NCBI RefSeq assembly: GCF_027596085.1
Contig: NC_072459.1
Span: 21,268,055-21,332,054 of the forward strand
Origin: Anoplopoma fimbria
Lineage: Eukaryota; Chordata; Actinopteri; Perciformes; Anoplopomatidae
Direction of reading: 5' to 3'
Length of the DNA stretch: 64,000 bases
The notes beneath the pieces were generated by a model. It ran no database searches. It saw only the letters and a program-made list of their open reading frames with translations, and was not told the origin of the DNA. A program made the translations under genes and the position numbers. Below, piece after piece: positions 63,690-64,000 of this stretch (the first letter of the stretch is position 1; every line of letters begins with the position of its first letter).

Positions 63690-64000
63690 TGCAGACCCTG
63701 TGCCTTTAAATGGGCCGACAGGATTTCCTTATCATTATATACCATTTCACACTTTTAAATGTAAACAAAAGTGTCACAGTTCATTTCTGGGTTGCAGTGC
63801 ATGTGAATGACATTGGCTGACAGGAAGTATACACGGGCCCAGGCTGTTGCCTAGCAACGCAATTCGGTTGAGCGCTAAAACGGAGTGTTTCAGGAAGAAG
63901 GTGAATACAGGTACATTCAGATGGACAGAAGGTGAAACAATTAAGAGGTTCTAGTAGAAAAACCCAAAATGAGCGTGATATGTGTCCTTTAAGAGGGTTA
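63690..64000. repeat. Dispersed fish repeat running off the window end
   Basis: CAGGCTGTTGCCTAGCAACG, TAAAACGGAGTGTTTCAG, AGGTGAATACAGGTACATTC and TGTGTCCTTTAAGAG are the words of a repeat common in acanthomorph genomes. Only one copy is seen in this window. Confidence 0.5.

Overview
The window is vertebrate DNA, most likely from a spiny-rayed (acanthomorph) teleost. Coding sequence is split into small exons with GT..AG junctions. The introns are full of long CA/TG microsatellites and fish-type repeats: a tRNA-headed SINE, L2-like LINE 3' ends with pentanucleotide tails, Tc1-like and hAT-like fragments and MITEs. I found no prokaryotic features, CRISPR arrays or genuine tRNA/rRNA genes. Both genes lie on the minus strand.

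Gene 1 (about 1.4 to 17.1 kb, with an alternative first exon near 31.55 kb) is a protein kinase N, closest to PKN1. I traced 21 common coding exons plus two alternative first exons. Every exon junction keeps the reading frame, giving 961 aa from exon 1b or 940 aa from exon 1a. The order is three HR1 Rho-binding coiled coils, a C2-like domain, a linker, an AGC kinase domain and the AGC tail. All catalytic motifs are intact.

Gene 2 (40.5 to 59.4 kb) encodes a long low-complexity protein. It has an N-terminal Ala/Pro/Lys/Thr-rich basic part, an octapeptide repeat, acidic tracts, a conserved block ending in PPYYSTICDKTDSFLAG, and a Gln-rich coiled-coil last exon. I read it as a PRR36/BTBD8(KIAA1107)-family gene, most likely prr36. 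The five coding exons join in phase except for an apparent one-base loss inside the giant fourth exon near 45.2 kb.

The rest is intron and intergenic sequence. From 17.4 to 31.5 kb lie CA repeats and possible conserved non-coding elements between the two pkn1 first exons. From 32.2 to 40.4 kb is a repeat-rich intergenic stretch with LINE ends, a SINE, a MITE and a hAT-like element; it also holds a striking cluster of four AGGTCA half-sites. The 10.1-kb third intron of gene 2 carries copies of two dispersed repeat families. From 59.4 to 64 kb is the 5' flank or first intron of gene 2.

I did not find a clearly new biological system. The observations most worth following are the alternative pkn1 promoters, dinucleotide repeats just inside several pkn1 5' splice sites, the prr36 frameshift, the polypurine tract leading into a prr36 exon, and the nuclear-receptor half-site cluster.
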